Shown here one piece after another: positions 36,923-46,046 of a stretch of DNA of 64,000 nt. The DNA comes from Roseovarius sp. MMSF_3359 (lineage in GTDB: Bacteria; Pseudomonadota; Alphaproteobacteria; Rhodobacterales; Rhodobacteraceae): contig NZ_JASHJC010000013.1 of assembly GCF_030733385.1 (NCBI RefSeq), positions 1 through 64,000 on the forward strand, in the 5' to 3' direction. Numbering within the stretch: the stretch's first letter is position 1; each line of letters begins with the position of its first letter. The notes beneath the pieces are model-generated. The model was not told the origin of the DNA. It searched no databases and saw only the letters and a list, made by a program, of their open reading frames with translations. The position numbers were made by a program, and so were the translations under genes.

Positions 36923-38047
36923 TCAGGGAACCAGAACCTCGCGCACGGTGACCGCATCCGCCAGTCGATCCATGGCCGCGTTCAGGTCGTCAAACCCGAT
37001 GGTACGGGTCAGCAACCGGTCTACCGGGAGCTTGTCGTCCTTGAACATCGCCATGTAGCGCGGGATGTCGCGCCGGGGGATGCAGCTTCCCATGTAGGAG
37101 CCCTTGATCGTGCGTTCCTGCGCGGCGATGCTGAGATGCGACAGGGTGATCTCCGCATCGGGCCCCGGCATGCCGGCCGTGACGGTGGTTCCGCCCCGGC
37201 GGGTGACGTCATAGGCCGCCTGCAGTGCACGGGGGGAACCGGCGGTTTCAACCGCGACATGCACACCGCCTGACGTCGCTTCAAGGGTCTGCTGCACGCA
37301 GTCGGGATCAGCCGCGTTGACAGCGGTATGCGCACCCAACTGCCTTGCCAGTTCCAGTTTCTCGGCGCTGAGGTCCAGCGCGACAACCTTCCCCGCACCG
37401 GCGGAGACCGCCGCAAGAACTGCGCTCAGGCCCACACCGCCAAGGCCGATGATGGCAACGCTTTCACCGGCCTTGACGCCGGAGGTGTTGACCACCGCGC
37501 CCACGCCCGTCACCACGCCGCACCCAAAGAGCGCCGCATGTTCAAAAGGGATGTCCTTGTCGATCCGCACCAAGGCATCAGCGGGCAGGACGGAGTATTC
37601 GGCGAAACCCGCAATGCCGGAATGGTGGTGGATGGGCACGCCGTTCTGATGCAGCCTTGTGGTGCCATCCCGCAAAACCGCCGCCGCGTTCGAAACCGTC
37701 GCCGGTTCGCAAAGGGCTGGACGCCCGGTAATGCACATCTCGCACTGCCCGCAGCTTGCAACAAAGGAGGGCACGACATGATCGCCCAGGTCAAACCCCT
37801 CAACCCCCTCGCCCAATTCGACGATCACACCTGCCGCCTCGTGGCCGATCACGATGGGCATGGGCTTGCCGCGCTCTCCGTTGATTGCCACCAGGTCGGA
37901 ATGACAAAGCCCCACCGCCTTGATCTGCACCAGCACCTCGCCCCGTTTCGGCGGATCAAGCTCGACCTCCTCGATGCTCAGGGGCTTGCTTGTCGCATAG
38001 GGCCGCGGGAGGTCGGAGCGCCTGAGAACGGCTGCCTTGATCTTCAT
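36923..38047 (-). CDS. Zinc-dependent alcohol dehydrogenase (MDR superfamily)
   Basis: A ~374-residue medium-chain dehydrogenase. The catalytic zinc ligands are visible in GLCHSD and GHEAAG plus a later cysteine (LFGCGVVTG). The structural zinc loop is CGQCEMCITGRPALC, and the NAD site VAIIGLGGVGLSAVL is around residue 190. Class III-type alcohol dehydrogenases are the nearest group by layout. The start is ATG 38047 or 38053; GGAGG lies 10 or 4 bases before them. It follows the aminotransferase by 32 bases on the same strand and closes the TRAP-aminotransferase operon, so an amino alcohol or aldehyde intermediate is likely. Confidence 0.92.
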   Translation of the reverse strand: MKIKAAVLRRSDLPRPYATSKPLSIEEVELDPPKRGEVLVQIKAVGLCHSDLVAINGERGKPMPIVIGHEAAGVIVELGEGVEGFDLGDHVVPSFVASCGQCEMCITGRPALCEPATVSNAAAVLRDGTTRLHQNGVPIHHHSGIAGFAEYSVLPADALVRIDKDIPFEHAALFGCGVVTGVGAVVNTSGVKAGESVAIIGLGGVGLSAVLAAVSAGAGKVVALDLSAEKLELARQLGAHTAVNAADPDCVQQTLEATSGGVHVAVETAGSPRALQAAYDVTRRGGTTVTAGMPGPDAEITLSHLSIAAQERTIKGSYMGSCIPRRDIPRYMAMFKDDKLPVDRLLTRTIGFDDLNAAMDRLADAVTVREVLVP

Positions 38048-38079
38048 GCCCATAACACCTCCCACATGGTCACTACGCC

Positions 38080-39366
38080 TCAGGCCACCGCCTCTTCGAG
38101 GGAGGCTTCAAGAATGTCCAACCCCTCATCGACGGTCCCAAGCTCCGCAGAGAGAGGCACAAGCAGGCGAATGACGTTTCGCGCTGGCCCCGCGGTGACA
38201 AGGATCAGGCCATTTTTCAGGGCCGTCGCCGCAACCCTGGCCGTCAACTCGCCATCGGGTTCGGCAGTGTCGCGGTCTTTGACAATCTCGATCGCATTCA
38301 TGCAGCCAAGCGCCCGCACATCCCCGATGCAGGACAAGGTGTTGCGCTGCGCCATCCGGCGTAGCCTGGCATCAATATGCGTGCCCATCTCGCGGCCCCG
38401 CCGCAGCAAATCCTGCGCTTCTATTTCATCAAGCACGGCAAGGGCCGCGGCACAGGCCATCGGATTGCCGCCGAAAGTGCCGCCCAAGCCGCCCGGTGGG
38501 ACCGCGTCGATCATGTCAGCCCGGCCCACGATCCCCGAGATCGGCAAACCGCCCCCGATGCTTTTGCCGATGCAGGTCAGGTCCGCGCAGACATCGTAAT
38601 GCTCCATCGCGAAGAGTTTGCCGGTGCGTCCCATGCCGGTCTGAATTTCATCGGCGACGAGGACAATGCCATGCTCATCGCAGAGCGCGCGCAGATACCT
38701 CAGGAAATCGGGAGATGCGATGTTATAGCCACCCTCGCCCTGCACCGGCTCGAAGAACATGGCACCGACCTGATCGGGCGGGCAGTCGCTTCGAAACAGG
38801 GTCTCGAAGGCGCGCTTGGTGTCGTCCAGCGTGACGCCGTGGAATTCATCGGGGAACGGAAGCCGGTAGATCTCTGTCGGGAAGGGCCGGAACCCCTCCT
38901 TGAAGGGCACCATGCGGGCACTCAACCCCATGCCCATGTAGGACCGGCCATGATAGCCATTGGTAAAGGTGATGAGACCGGGCCGCTTGGTCACGTAGCG
39001 CGCGATTTTGACTGCGTTTTCCACGGCCTCGCCTCCGGCCGAGAAGAACAGCGACTTTTTGGCGAAATCACCGGGCAGAAGGGCGTTAAGCCGCTCGGCC
39101 AGCGCGATGTAACTCTCGTAGGGCGTGATCTGGAAACAGGTGTGGGTCAGCCGGTCCAGTTGGTCCTTGATCGCCGCCACAACGCGGTCGTTGCGATGGC
39201 CGATGTTCTGGCAACCGATGCCGCCACAGAAATCAATGTAGCGTTTGCCTTCGACATCCCAGACCTCGGCGTTTTCCGCCCGTTCGGCCACGAAGGTCGA
39301 AGAATAGGCAATCGCGCGGGCCACCGCATTGTCGCGCCGGGTTTCGAAATCCTGGTTGGTTGTCAT
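38080..39366 (-). CDS. Class-III (4-aminobutyrate-type) aminotransferase
   Basis: A 428-residue fold-type I PLP aminotransferase. It has IDFCGGIGCQNIGHRN near residue 45, the cofactor-binding FFSAGGEAVENAVKIAR around 107, NGYHGRSYMG, the metal-like VADEIQTGMGRTG and the PLP lysine in CIGKSIGGGLPISG. Family members move an omega-amino group to 2-oxoglutarate or pyruvate. Downstream of a TRAP transporter and upstream of a zinc dehydrogenase, it probably deaminates the imported compound or its product. The gap to dctM is 34 bases, so the genes are likely co-transcribed. Confidence 0.93.
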   Translation of the reverse strand: MTTNQDFETRRDNAVARAIAYSSTFVAERAENAEVWDVEGKRYIDFCGGIGCQNIGHRNDRVVAAIKDQLDRLTHTCFQITPYESYIALAERLNALLPGDFAKKSLFFSAGGEAVENAVKIARYVTKRPGLITFTNGYHGRSYMGMGLSARMVPFKEGFRPFPTEIYRLPFPDEFHGVTLDDTKRAFETLFRSDCPPDQVGAMFFEPVQGEGGYNIASPDFLRYLRALCDEHGIVLVADEIQTGMGRTGKLFAMEHYDVCADLTCIGKSIGGGLPISGIVGRADMIDAVPPGGLGGTFGGNPMACAAALAVLDEIEAQDLLRRGREMGTHIDARLRRMAQRNTLSCIGDVRALGCMNAIEIVKDRDTAEPDGELTARVAATALKNGLILVTAGPARNVIRLLVPLSAELGTVDEGLDILEASLEEAVA

Positions 39367-39400
39367 TTCTGCCTCGTCGGAGATGGGTTAGAAAAGGAGG

Positions 39401-40759
39401 TCATAGCCGCACCAGCCACAGGACGATGTCCGGGAAGAGAACCAGGGCGGACAGACAGATCAGTTGCAGGACCACAAAGGGCACGGAGGATCGGTAGATC
39501 ACCTTGATATCGACGCCTTCGGGGGCAACGCCACGCAGATAGAACAGCGAATACCCGAACGGTGGCGTGATGAAGGATGTCTGCATGTTGACGGCGGCAA
39601 GAACCGCAAACCATATCAGGAGTTCCGTCTCGCTTGCCTCGAACCCGAAATCCAAGGCCGTGACGATCGGGGCAAAAAGCGGCAGCACGATGAAGCTGAT
39701 CTCGATCCACTCCAGGAAGAAGCCCATGACAAAGATCAGCCCCATCATCAGCAGCAGCAAACCATAGGGGCCGTAACCGGTGCCAAGGAACAGCTCTTCG
39801 ATCATGTCATCTCCGCCGAGGCGTTTGAAAATCGCGCTGAAGCACGCCGCGCCGATCATCACGAAGATCACCATCGCCGTGGTTTTTGACGTGTCGCGCA
39901 CCACCTCACGCATGACGCCGAAATTGAGTTTGCGCGACATGAGCGCCAAGAGAAGCGCGCCCCCTGCCCCGACACCCGCGGCCTCCGTCGGCGTTGCCAG
40001 TCCCACCATGATCGAGCCGAGGACCGCCACAATCAGGAAGAGCGGCCCGACAAGGTTCTTGAGCAGTTCGAAGAAAAGGCTGCCCTGCTTTTCCGCGATC
40101 TTGTCGATGACCTTGCGGTCGGGTACGGGCGCGCGGCTTGGCGCGAAGAAGCCAACCCCGAGGATGTAGAGGATATAGACCGACCCCAGCAGAAGCCCCG
40201 GCACAAAGGCTGCCTTGAACAGCCCGCCAATGGACACTTGCAGGATCGCGCCCATGAAGACCAGCATAATACTGGGCGGGATGAGGATGCCCAGTGTCCC
40301 GCAGGCCGCCGTCACGCCGGTGGCAAATTGCGGGTCATATCCCTGGCGGATCATCACCGGCAGTGCGATGACCCCCAGCAGCATGACCGACGCGCCGACA
40401 ATTCCGGTGCTTGCTGCCATGACGATGCCGAGCAGCGCAACGGAAAGTGCCAGCCCGCCGGGCAGCCGCCCACAGAGCCTTTCGAGCGTGAGGAGGAGAC
40501 GCTCGGCCAGGCCGGACTTATCCAGCATCAGCCCCATGAAGATGAAAAGAGGTGCCGCCAGGAGCAGCCAGTTCGACAGCGTTCCGGCATAGATCTTGGA
40601 AACGACCGTCCCCATGAATTTCAAAGGAATGCCCGACAGGATGGCAAAGAGGACGCCCAGGCCACAAAGCAGGAATGCCACCGGATAACCGGTGAAGACA
40701 CCGACCACCAGGGCCACGATCATGGCTATGGCCCAACTGTATTCAGTGATGAATTCCAT
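39401..40759 (-). CDS. TRAP transporter large permease (DctM)
   Basis: A 452-residue polytopic protein, about twelve membrane helices, of the TRAP large-subunit family that couples solute entry to Na+. Typical stretches are GVFTGYPVAFLLCGLGVLFA near the N-terminus, ASTGIVGASVMLLGVIALPVM and TAACGTLGILIPPSIMLVFMG around residues 115-175, and SFITPPFGYSLFYLRGVAP near the end. It forms the membrane unit with the DctQ gene upstream (6-base gap) and receives substrate from the DctP protein of the same operon. Confidence 0.95.
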   Translation of the reverse strand: MEFITEYSWAIAMIVALVVGVFTGYPVAFLLCGLGVLFAILSGIPLKFMGTVVSKIYAGTLSNWLLLAAPLFIFMGLMLDKSGLAERLLLTLERLCGRLPGGLALSVALLGIVMAASTGIVGASVMLLGVIALPVMIRQGYDPQFATGVTAACGTLGILIPPSIMLVFMGAILQVSIGGLFKAAFVPGLLLGSVYILYILGVGFFAPSRAPVPDRKVIDKIAEKQGSLFFELLKNLVGPLFLIVAVLGSIMVGLATPTEAAGVGAGGALLLALMSRKLNFGVMREVVRDTSKTTAMVIFVMIGAACFSAIFKRLGGDDMIEELFLGTGYGPYGLLLLMMGLIFVMGFFLEWIEISFIVLPLFAPIVTALDFGFEASETELLIWFAVLAAVNMQTSFITPPFGYSLFYLRGVAPEGVDIKVIYRSSVPFVVLQLICLSALVLFPDIVLWLVRL

Positions 40760-40765
40760 TTTGCG

Positions 40766-41356
40766 TCAGAGGCTTTCGTCAGTCGGAGAATAGTTTTCCT
40801 TGGCCAGATCATCATCCAGGAAGCGGCGGATCACGCGGGCCAGCAGAACCACGAACAAGATGGCAAACCCGATGGGGATCACGGATTTGATGGCGAACCG
40901 GTCGATCATGCCGCCGTAATCCGATTGCTCGCCCGACCGATACGACCGGCCAACGAAACTCATCGACAGCCAGCACATGACCGCGGCGAAGGGCATCATC
41001 AGGAAGACATCGCCGATTGTGTCGATCCATTTCTTGGCGCTCTCCGAGAGGCCGGAATAGATCAGGTCAGAGCGCACATGCCGGTCATCGAGATAGGCAT
41101 AGGTCCCACCCGCCATGACCATCACCGCAAAGAAGTGCCATTCAAGGTCAAACACGTCGTTGATCGTGAGGTTGTCGCCAAGCAGGGGGATATGCACGCC
41201 CCAGCTTAGCATTTCGTTCGCGCCCATCGCCCCGGCGACCACCGCCGTCAGCACGGAGACCAGAATGCCCAAAGCGAACCAGCTTGTGATCTCACCCAGC
41301 TTGCGGCCAATCGTTTCGACCACGCGGGCAAAGGACAAGAGGACGGTTTTCAGCAC
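40766..41356 (-). CDS. TRAP transporter small permease (DctQ)
   Basis: A 196-residue four-helix membrane protein matching TRAP small subunits in size and position. Hydrophobic segments are around residues 27-45 (WFALGILVSVLTAVVAGAMG), 76-92 (FFAVMVMAGGTYAYLDD), 115-135 (DVFLMMPFAAVMCWLSMSF) and 155-175 (VIPIGFAILFVVLLARV); the DDRHVRSDLIY loop is typical. It lies between dctP (27-base gap) and dctM (6-base gap). Confidence 0.92.
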   Translation of the reverse strand: MLKTVLLSFARVVETIGRKLGEITSWFALGILVSVLTAVVAGAMGANEMLSWGVHIPLLGDNLTINDVFDLEWHFFAVMVMAGGTYAYLDDRHVRSDLIYSGLSESAKKWIDTIGDVFLMMPFAAVMCWLSMSFVGRSYRSGEQSDYGGMIDRFAIKSVIPIGFAILFVVLLARVIRRFLDDDLAKENYSPTDESL

Positions 41357-41383
41357 GGGTCCGGTCTCCGGGCAAGGGTCAGC

Positions 41384-42409
41384 TTAGTCGAGGCTTTGCA
41401 GCTCGTTCCATGCGTCCACCTTAGCCTGGTGCGCTTGCAGGGACTCGTACATTTCCTTGACCACGGGCTTTTGCAGCTCTTCCTGCAACACCTCATCCCA
41501 TGCCTCGCGCAGGCGCGCCATCACACTGTCGGGCAGGCGCTTGGTAATCGCCCCCTTTTCGGCCATCCGCGCGATCACGTCCATCTGTTCGGCGGGCAGG
41601 CGGTTGAACGTGTATTGGATGGTCGCATGGCAGGCCATTTCGATCTGCGCTTTGCGCTCATCGCTATAGCCGTCATAGACGTCTTTGTTGATGATGAACG
41701 AGAACCAGCTTGCGGATTGGTGCCATCCGGGGAAGTAGTTGTATTGGGCGATCTCGTAGAAGCCCATCGCCTCATCCACGGTGGGAATGGCGAAGTCGGC
41801 GGCATCCACGCGGCCCCGTTCAAGCGCCAGGTAGGTCTCGGAGCCCGGCACAAGCTGCGTCGAGGCGCCGAGCTTGGTCAGAACCTTCGCGCCCAGGCCC
41901 GAGATGCGGATTTTCATGCCGTCATAGCTCTCGGGGCCAGTGATCTCTTCGCGGTACCAACCCGCGGTTTCCTGCGGTTCGATGAAGCAGGGGAAGACCA
42001 TCACATTGTGCTTGGCATATTCGCGGCGAATGATCTCGATCCCGCCGCCGTTCCACATCCAAGACGATGACACTTCCGAGGTCGGACCGAAGGGCAGACC
42101 GCCATAGAACTGCGCCACGGGCACGACGCTGGACCAATAGCCCATCCAGTCCCAACCGGCATCAATCGCACCACTGCTGACCGAGTCGAAGACTTCGAGC
42201 GTGGGAACCAGATCGCCCGGCTCATGCAGGGTCAGCGTCAGGTCGCCGCCCGTGGCGATGCTGACATTCTCGGCGAATTTCACACCCATCTGCCCCAGCA
42301 GGTTATTGGTGCCAAACGTGCTGGCAACGTCCAGCTCCTCGGCGATGGCCGGCGCCGACAAGGCCATGAAGGCGGCACTGGTCGCCGTCAGAATATTGAA
42401 TTTTTGCAT
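41384..42409 (-). CDS. TRAP transporter periplasmic binding protein, TakP-like (DctP)
   Basis: A 341-residue exported protein. The signal is MQKFNILTATSAAFMALSAPAIA with cleavage before EELDV. The binding domain resembles the TakP/mannitol-chloroaromatic branch of TRAP binding proteins: DGMKIRISGLGAKVLTKLGA, GRVDAADFAIPTVDEAMGFYEIA and YNYFPGWHQSASWFSFIIN. TakP members bind 2-oxoacids with Na+, so a keto- or carboxylic acid is a likely ligand. ATG 42409 has GGAGG 8 bases upstream, while earlier in-frame codons do not. It is the first gene of the leftward operon and divergent from a LysR regulator. Confidence 0.93.
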   Translation of the reverse strand: MQKFNILTATSAAFMALSAPAIAEELDVASTFGTNNLLGQMGVKFAENVSIATGGDLTLTLHEPGDLVPTLEVFDSVSSGAIDAGWDWMGYWSSVVPVAQFYGGLPFGPTSEVSSSWMWNGGGIEIIRREYAKHNVMVFPCFIEPQETAGWYREEITGPESYDGMKIRISGLGAKVLTKLGASTQLVPGSETYLALERGRVDAADFAIPTVDEAMGFYEIAQYNYFPGWHQSASWFSFIINKDVYDGYSDERKAQIEMACHATIQYTFNRLPAEQMDVIARMAEKGAITKRLPDSVMARLREAWDEVLQEELQKPVVKEMYESLQAHQAKVDAWNELQSLD

Positions 42410-42575
42410 AATTGATCCTCCCGGTGTTTGGTTTTCCAGGCTTTTCTTGCCTACCAATTTGACACTCTCATGACACCCAAATGCGAGGGCTCAGTCGAAT
42501 AATCTTTTGTCATAGCTCTCGCACCCGGTCCGTATCCGGCCCTGCGTTTGGCTATTTGATCATGTTGAAGGGAAA

Positions 42576-42603
42576 TTGGTTAATCTGTAAAATAGTATAT
42601 AAT
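42576..42603 (+). promoter_or_regulatory. Candidate sigma-70 promoter of the LysR gene at 42630
   Basis: TTGGTT (42576-42581) and a perfect TATAAT (42598-42603) with 16 bases between. The start site would fall about 20 bases before the ATG. This is the only clear -10 in the divergent region between the regulator and the TRAP operon. Confidence 0.5.
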
Positions 42604-42629
42604 GTCAATCAATCTCAGGTTTTCTTATA

Positions 42630-43574
42630 ATGACACCCTTTCGCCAGTTGACCTATGTCGTCGCCGTTGCCGATAACGGCAGCATTTCCGCGGCCGCTGA
42701 AAACCTGGCCATTTCCCAACCCGCCATCAGCGCCGCGATCCAGAAGGTCGAAGCCGAATATCAACTCAAGCTCTTCATCCGGGAGCGGCCCCACCGCGTT
42801 GTTCTGACCCCTGTCGGGCGCCGCTTCATCGCGCAGGCCAGGCGACTTCTTGAAAACGCTCAGGAATTCGACGATGCCGCCCGCAACCTGCGTCAAAGCC
42901 CCCGCGGGGTGATCGAGGTCGGGTGTTTCTTTCCGACCGCCGCTTTCATCGTGCCGATCATCCTGAAGGGCCTGCGCGACCGAGGGTTCGACATCTCGAT
43001 CCGGGTGCATGAAGCGGATCTTGATGAGTTGAACAACATGCTCTCGCAGGGCAGCATCGAGGTGGCGCTGACCTACAACATGTATCCCAGTCCGGGGATC
43101 GAGTTCGAGCCGCTGATCGAAGCGCCGCCCTATGTGCTGCTGCCCAAAGACGACCCGCTTGCCGCGGAGGACGCGGTGTCTCTCCGGCAGTTGGCGGATC
43201 GTGACATGGTCGCGCTCAACCTGCCCATTACGCAGCAGTTCTTCCTGTCGCTCTTTTCGCAGGCCAATCTGCGGCCCCGGATCAAGCATCAGGCCAAGTC
43301 CTACGAACTCGTGCGCAGCCTGGTGGGCGCGGGCGAGGGGTATGCGCTCCTGATCATGCGGCCCGTCAACGAACGCGCCTATGACGGCAGCGAACTGGCC
43401 TATGTCCCGCTGAGCGACGACGTGCCGACACCGCAATACGGGCTGGCATTCACCAACCGCTCCGTTCCCACGAAACTCGTCGAAACCTTCGCCACAGTCT
43501 GCCGCGAGACCCTCAAATCAGAAAAAAGTGCAGAAAACTATTACGTGCAGCTCCCCGGAGAAGGCACCGCCTGA
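42630..43574 (+). CDS. LysR-family transcriptional regulator
   Basis: A 314-residue LysR regulator. The N-terminal HTH is LTYVVAVADNGSISAAAENLAISQPAISAAI and the effector domain begins near residue 90 with GVIEVGCFFPTAAFIVPIIL. It is divergent from dctP with about 220 bases between, so it is probably the operon's regulator responding to the transported compound. Its 3' end overlaps the convergent GlxA-type gene by 34 bases. Confidence 0.92.
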   Translation: MTPFRQLTYVVAVADNGSISAAAENLAISQPAISAAIQKVEAEYQLKLFIRERPHRVVLTPVGRRFIAQARRLLENAQEFDDAARNLRQSPRGVIEVGCFFPTAAFIVPIILKGLRDRGFDISIRVHEADLDELNNMLSQGSIEVALTYNMYPSPGIEFEPLIEAPPYVLLPKDDPLAAEDAVSLRQLADRDMVALNLPITQQFFLSLFSQANLRPRIKHQAKSYELVRSLVGAGEGYALLIMRPVNERAYDGSELAYVPLSDDVPTPQYGLAFTNRSVPTKLVETFATVCRETLKSEKSAENYYVQLPGEGTA

Positions 43575-44584
43575 ACAGGCTTCTTCATGTTTCTTCGAGC
43601 AAGGGGCGAGACGCCGAAGGCACGCTTGTAGTTCTTGCTGAAGCTCGATTGGTTTTCAAAGCCGCAAGCCACGGCGATCTCGATCAGAGACATCTGGGTC
43701 TGTTCAAGCAGCTGATGCGCCCGGTTCAACCGCAGCCGAACATAGTATTTCAGCGGTGGCGGCAAGCCGTTTTGCGCAAAGACCCTTTCGACCTGCCGGG
43801 TCGATAACCCGATCCGCTGCGCCAGCTCCGCCATGGTGACCGGCGCTTCGATATTTTCGGTCATAATATCGAGGGCGCGCAAGAACCTCTCATCCTTGCA
43901 GGTCGCGGCATCGGCGGCCAGAAACTGGAGCGTGTCGCCACTGCGCCTGCCGGATGCGAGAAAGTGATGGCAGATTTCGTTGCTGATCCTCGGGCCACAG
44001 ACCTGCTCGATGAAATCAACGATCAGGTCAAAGGTGGCCAACTCACCTGCGCAGCTCGTGACCCTGCCATCGGAGGAATAGAGAACACTGTCGAATTGCG
44101 TTTGCGGGAAGCGTTCTTCGAGCGACGCGAGGGATTTCCAATGGGCGGCGTATTTCCCGCCATCTCTCCTGCCGGTACCAGCAACCACCTCGCAGGCCGA
44201 TCCCAGCGTGAAAAAGGGGATGCAGGTACGCAGCAGCCTGCGGAGAAACCGTTGAAGTAGATCCCGCGAAACGGTGTCCATGCTCTGGCCGCAGCAAAAG
44301 ATGACCAGATCGGGCCGGCCTATTGTATTGCAAAGCGCCAGGACCGCTTCAGCAGCCGCATCACACGGGATCGGAATCCCGGATTGCGTCGTGGGATCGT
44401 CATCGCCCAATGACACGAGCTGAACATCGAACCGTTGCCGCCCCATGCACGTATTAGCATGCTGGAAGGGCTCAAGCGCCGCCGACACCGTCGTCAGAGA
44501 CACCCCGTCCGCCAGGAGAAGCACGACCCGGGTCTCGGACCGGGTGCTGCTGGGTGAATGCAATATGGGGATCGGTGCGTTCAT
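43541..44584 (-). CDS. GlxA-type AraC-family regulator (DJ-1/PfpI domain + HTH)
   Basis: A 347-residue regulator. Residues ~18-190 form a DJ-1/PfpI-like domain (RVVLLLADGVSLTTVSAALEPF, LVIFCCGQSMD, TLGSACEVVAGTG). The C-terminal ~100 residues have two AraC-type HTH motifs (VTMAELAQRIGLSTRQVERVF and SLIEIAVACGFENQSSFSKNYKRAFG). Regulators of this layout, such as those for carnitine, betaine or arginine use, sense nitrogenous solutes. It lies 19 bases downstream of the URO-D-type gene on the same strand, so they are likely co-transcribed. Confidence 0.92.
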   Translation of the reverse strand: MNAPIPILHSPSSTRSETRVVLLLADGVSLTTVSAALEPFQHANTCMGRQRFDVQLVSLGDDDPTTQSGIPIPCDAAAEAVLALCNTIGRPDLVIFCCGQSMDTVSRDLLQRFLRRLLRTCIPFFTLGSACEVVAGTGRRDGGKYAAHWKSLASLEERFPQTQFDSVLYSSDGRVTSCAGELATFDLIVDFIEQVCGPRISNEICHHFLASGRRSGDTLQFLAADAATCKDERFLRALDIMTENIEAPVTMAELAQRIGLSTRQVERVFAQNGLPPPLKYYVRLRLNRAHQLLEQTQMSLIEIAVACGFENQSSFSKNYKRAFGVSPLARRNMKKPVQAVPSPGSCT

Positions 44585-44603
44585 GACAGGACCGGCCCCC
44601 GGA

Positions 44604-45914
44604 CTAGCTGCCTATCGGCGGACAGTCGCGAACCTCCTTTAGGATCAATTCGACCAGCTCAAACTGCGATTGGCCGTTGACGTCCTCGAAATAGATATGA
44701 CTTGGCCAGGACTGCCCCACGTGATTGTCCTCGGGCAGATCGACGGATTCACAAACCCGCTTGATCGCCGCCACATGCGCGCGCGCCTTTTCGGTCGCCT
44801 CCGCCTTGGCCGCCGGAAGGTCTTCGATGCTGTTGCGATCAATCTCCGGAGAGCCGATCCCGACAGTCAGGGGCATGTTCCGCTCTATCGCCTGCTCTTC
44901 GTAAAACGAGATATCGACCTTGTCGGATTCCAGGCGCATGATGAAAAGCGGGTTCACGCTGACCTTGGCGTCGGTCAACTCAAGCAGCTTGCCGCGATCC
45001 GCCGCACCGTCGCCATTGGGGACCGCCCGCCGCCTGCGCGACGCCCTAGCCTTCTTTTTGACCTCCGCCACGAAATCACCGCGATAGTTATTGTCAAAGA
45101 CCCGGTCCGCATAAGGTTTGTCACGCAGCATGTGCCGGATCGAGCGGATCGACATGGTCTGGCAATTGTCCGGGCCGATAAAGAAGGGCGAGCCGGAGGC
45201 ATCCGAAAGCTCCACCCAACCGTCGGGAAATTTCCCAAAGAAATGATCCATCCAGGGGCCCAGGACCACATCCCCAAGGTGGTCAAGCAGCGCGTTGACC
45301 GTATCGGGCTCATTCACCACATCGGCCAGAAGTGGCTCCTGCCCATAGATATCCGCGGCCAGGCTGTAGGGCGCGGAGATCTGCAACAGCGGCGCGATAC
45401 CCGTCAGTTCCTGCGTGACGCTCAGGATGGCGTCGATCGCGGCGGGAACGCCGGTCGTGAAATCAGGCGTCCCCAATTCGCGCCAATTGTCCTTGGTAAT
45501 GAGGATGGCGTCGGGGTCCGCGCCGGGAGGGAATTTGTCCGGGTACATCATCGTCTGGCCAAGCGGTTCGCAGGTCCAGGCGTAAAGCGCCCAGGTCATG
45601 TAAAACTTGCTGATGCCCAAAAGGCGGCTGACCGCAAGATTGCTGCGGACATAGCGGTACGGGTCGTGATGGTAATAGTCGTGCGACTCGATGGCATAAA
45701 GATCATGCAGCAGCGCAAGGCCGAGCATGTGAACCGAGGCCGTCGAATGCACCTGGTTCGCGGGTGCGCGGCGTTTGAAGTTGTCGTCAAACTTCCCGGC
45801 AATGGCCGCGTCAAAGAAATCCCTGATTTCCTCTTTGGCCGCGGGATCACCAGCCTGCCAGCGTTGCAAGAGCTCCAGGCCCTTCGGAAAAGCGTAATCT
45901 TCGATCTTTGCCAT
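44604..45914 (-). CDS. Uroporphyrinogen decarboxylase (URO-D) superfamily protein
   Basis: A 436-residue protein of the URO-D/COG0407 superfamily, which holds haem-pathway decarboxylases and corrinoid methyltransferases such as MtaA/CmuA. Signs are the barrel strands around ISAPYSLAADIYG, SDASGSPFFIGPDNC and the late SHIYFEDVNGQSQFELVELIL. I see no H-x-C...C zinc site of MtaA-type methyltransferases. A basic, disordered-looking insertion (KKKARASRRRRAVPNGDG) sits near residue 290. It is unlikely to be HemE, because it lacks that enzyme's R-Q-A-G-R motif and is longer. It precedes a GlxA-type regulator and is divergent from a MocR regulator. Confidence 0.7.
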   Translation of the reverse strand: MAKIEDYAFPKGLELLQRWQAGDPAAKEEIRDFFDAAIAGKFDDNFKRRAPANQVHSTASVHMLGLALLHDLYAIESHDYYHHDPYRYVRSNLAVSRLLGISKFYMTWALYAWTCEPLGQTMMYPDKFPPGADPDAILITKDNWRELGTPDFTTGVPAAIDAILSVTQELTGIAPLLQISAPYSLAADIYGQEPLLADVVNEPDTVNALLDHLGDVVLGPWMDHFFGKFPDGWVELSDASGSPFFIGPDNCQTMSIRSIRHMLRDKPYADRVFDNNYRGDFVAEVKKKARASRRRRAVPNGDGAADRGKLLELTDAKVSVNPLFIMRLESDKVDISFYEEQAIERNMPLTVGIGSPEIDRNSIEDLPAAKAEATEKARAHVAAIKRVCESVDLPEDNHVGQSWPSHIYFEDVNGQSQFELVELILKEVRDCPPIGS

Positions 45915-46005
45915 TGTCGGCCACCCTGTCCGTTTCTTGGCGACATGCCGAACCGCACGTCTTGACTACGCCGCAGGCTATTCAAAAGTGGAAAGCCACC
46001 GTATA

Positions 46006-46034
46006 CCCATTATTGCAGAAACTATAGACCCATT
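46006..46034. promoter_or_regulatory. Direct repeat CCCATT x2, candidate MocR operator
   Basis: TATACCCATT (46002-46011) and TATAGACCCATT (46023-46034) share CCCATT 23 bases apart, about two helix turns, in the divergent region between the URO-D-type and MocR genes. MocR/GabR/PdxR-type regulators bind direct repeats. Assignment is inference. Confidence 0.4.
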
Positions 46035-46046
46035 TGGAGATTTCAC

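Noticed and set aside
36706..36957. Long N-terminal extension of the MATE protein
   Set aside because: It would overlap the dehydrogenase gene and encodes arginine/proline-rich residues unlike any MATE start; the TTG at 36705 has a good ribosome site and family-like sequence.
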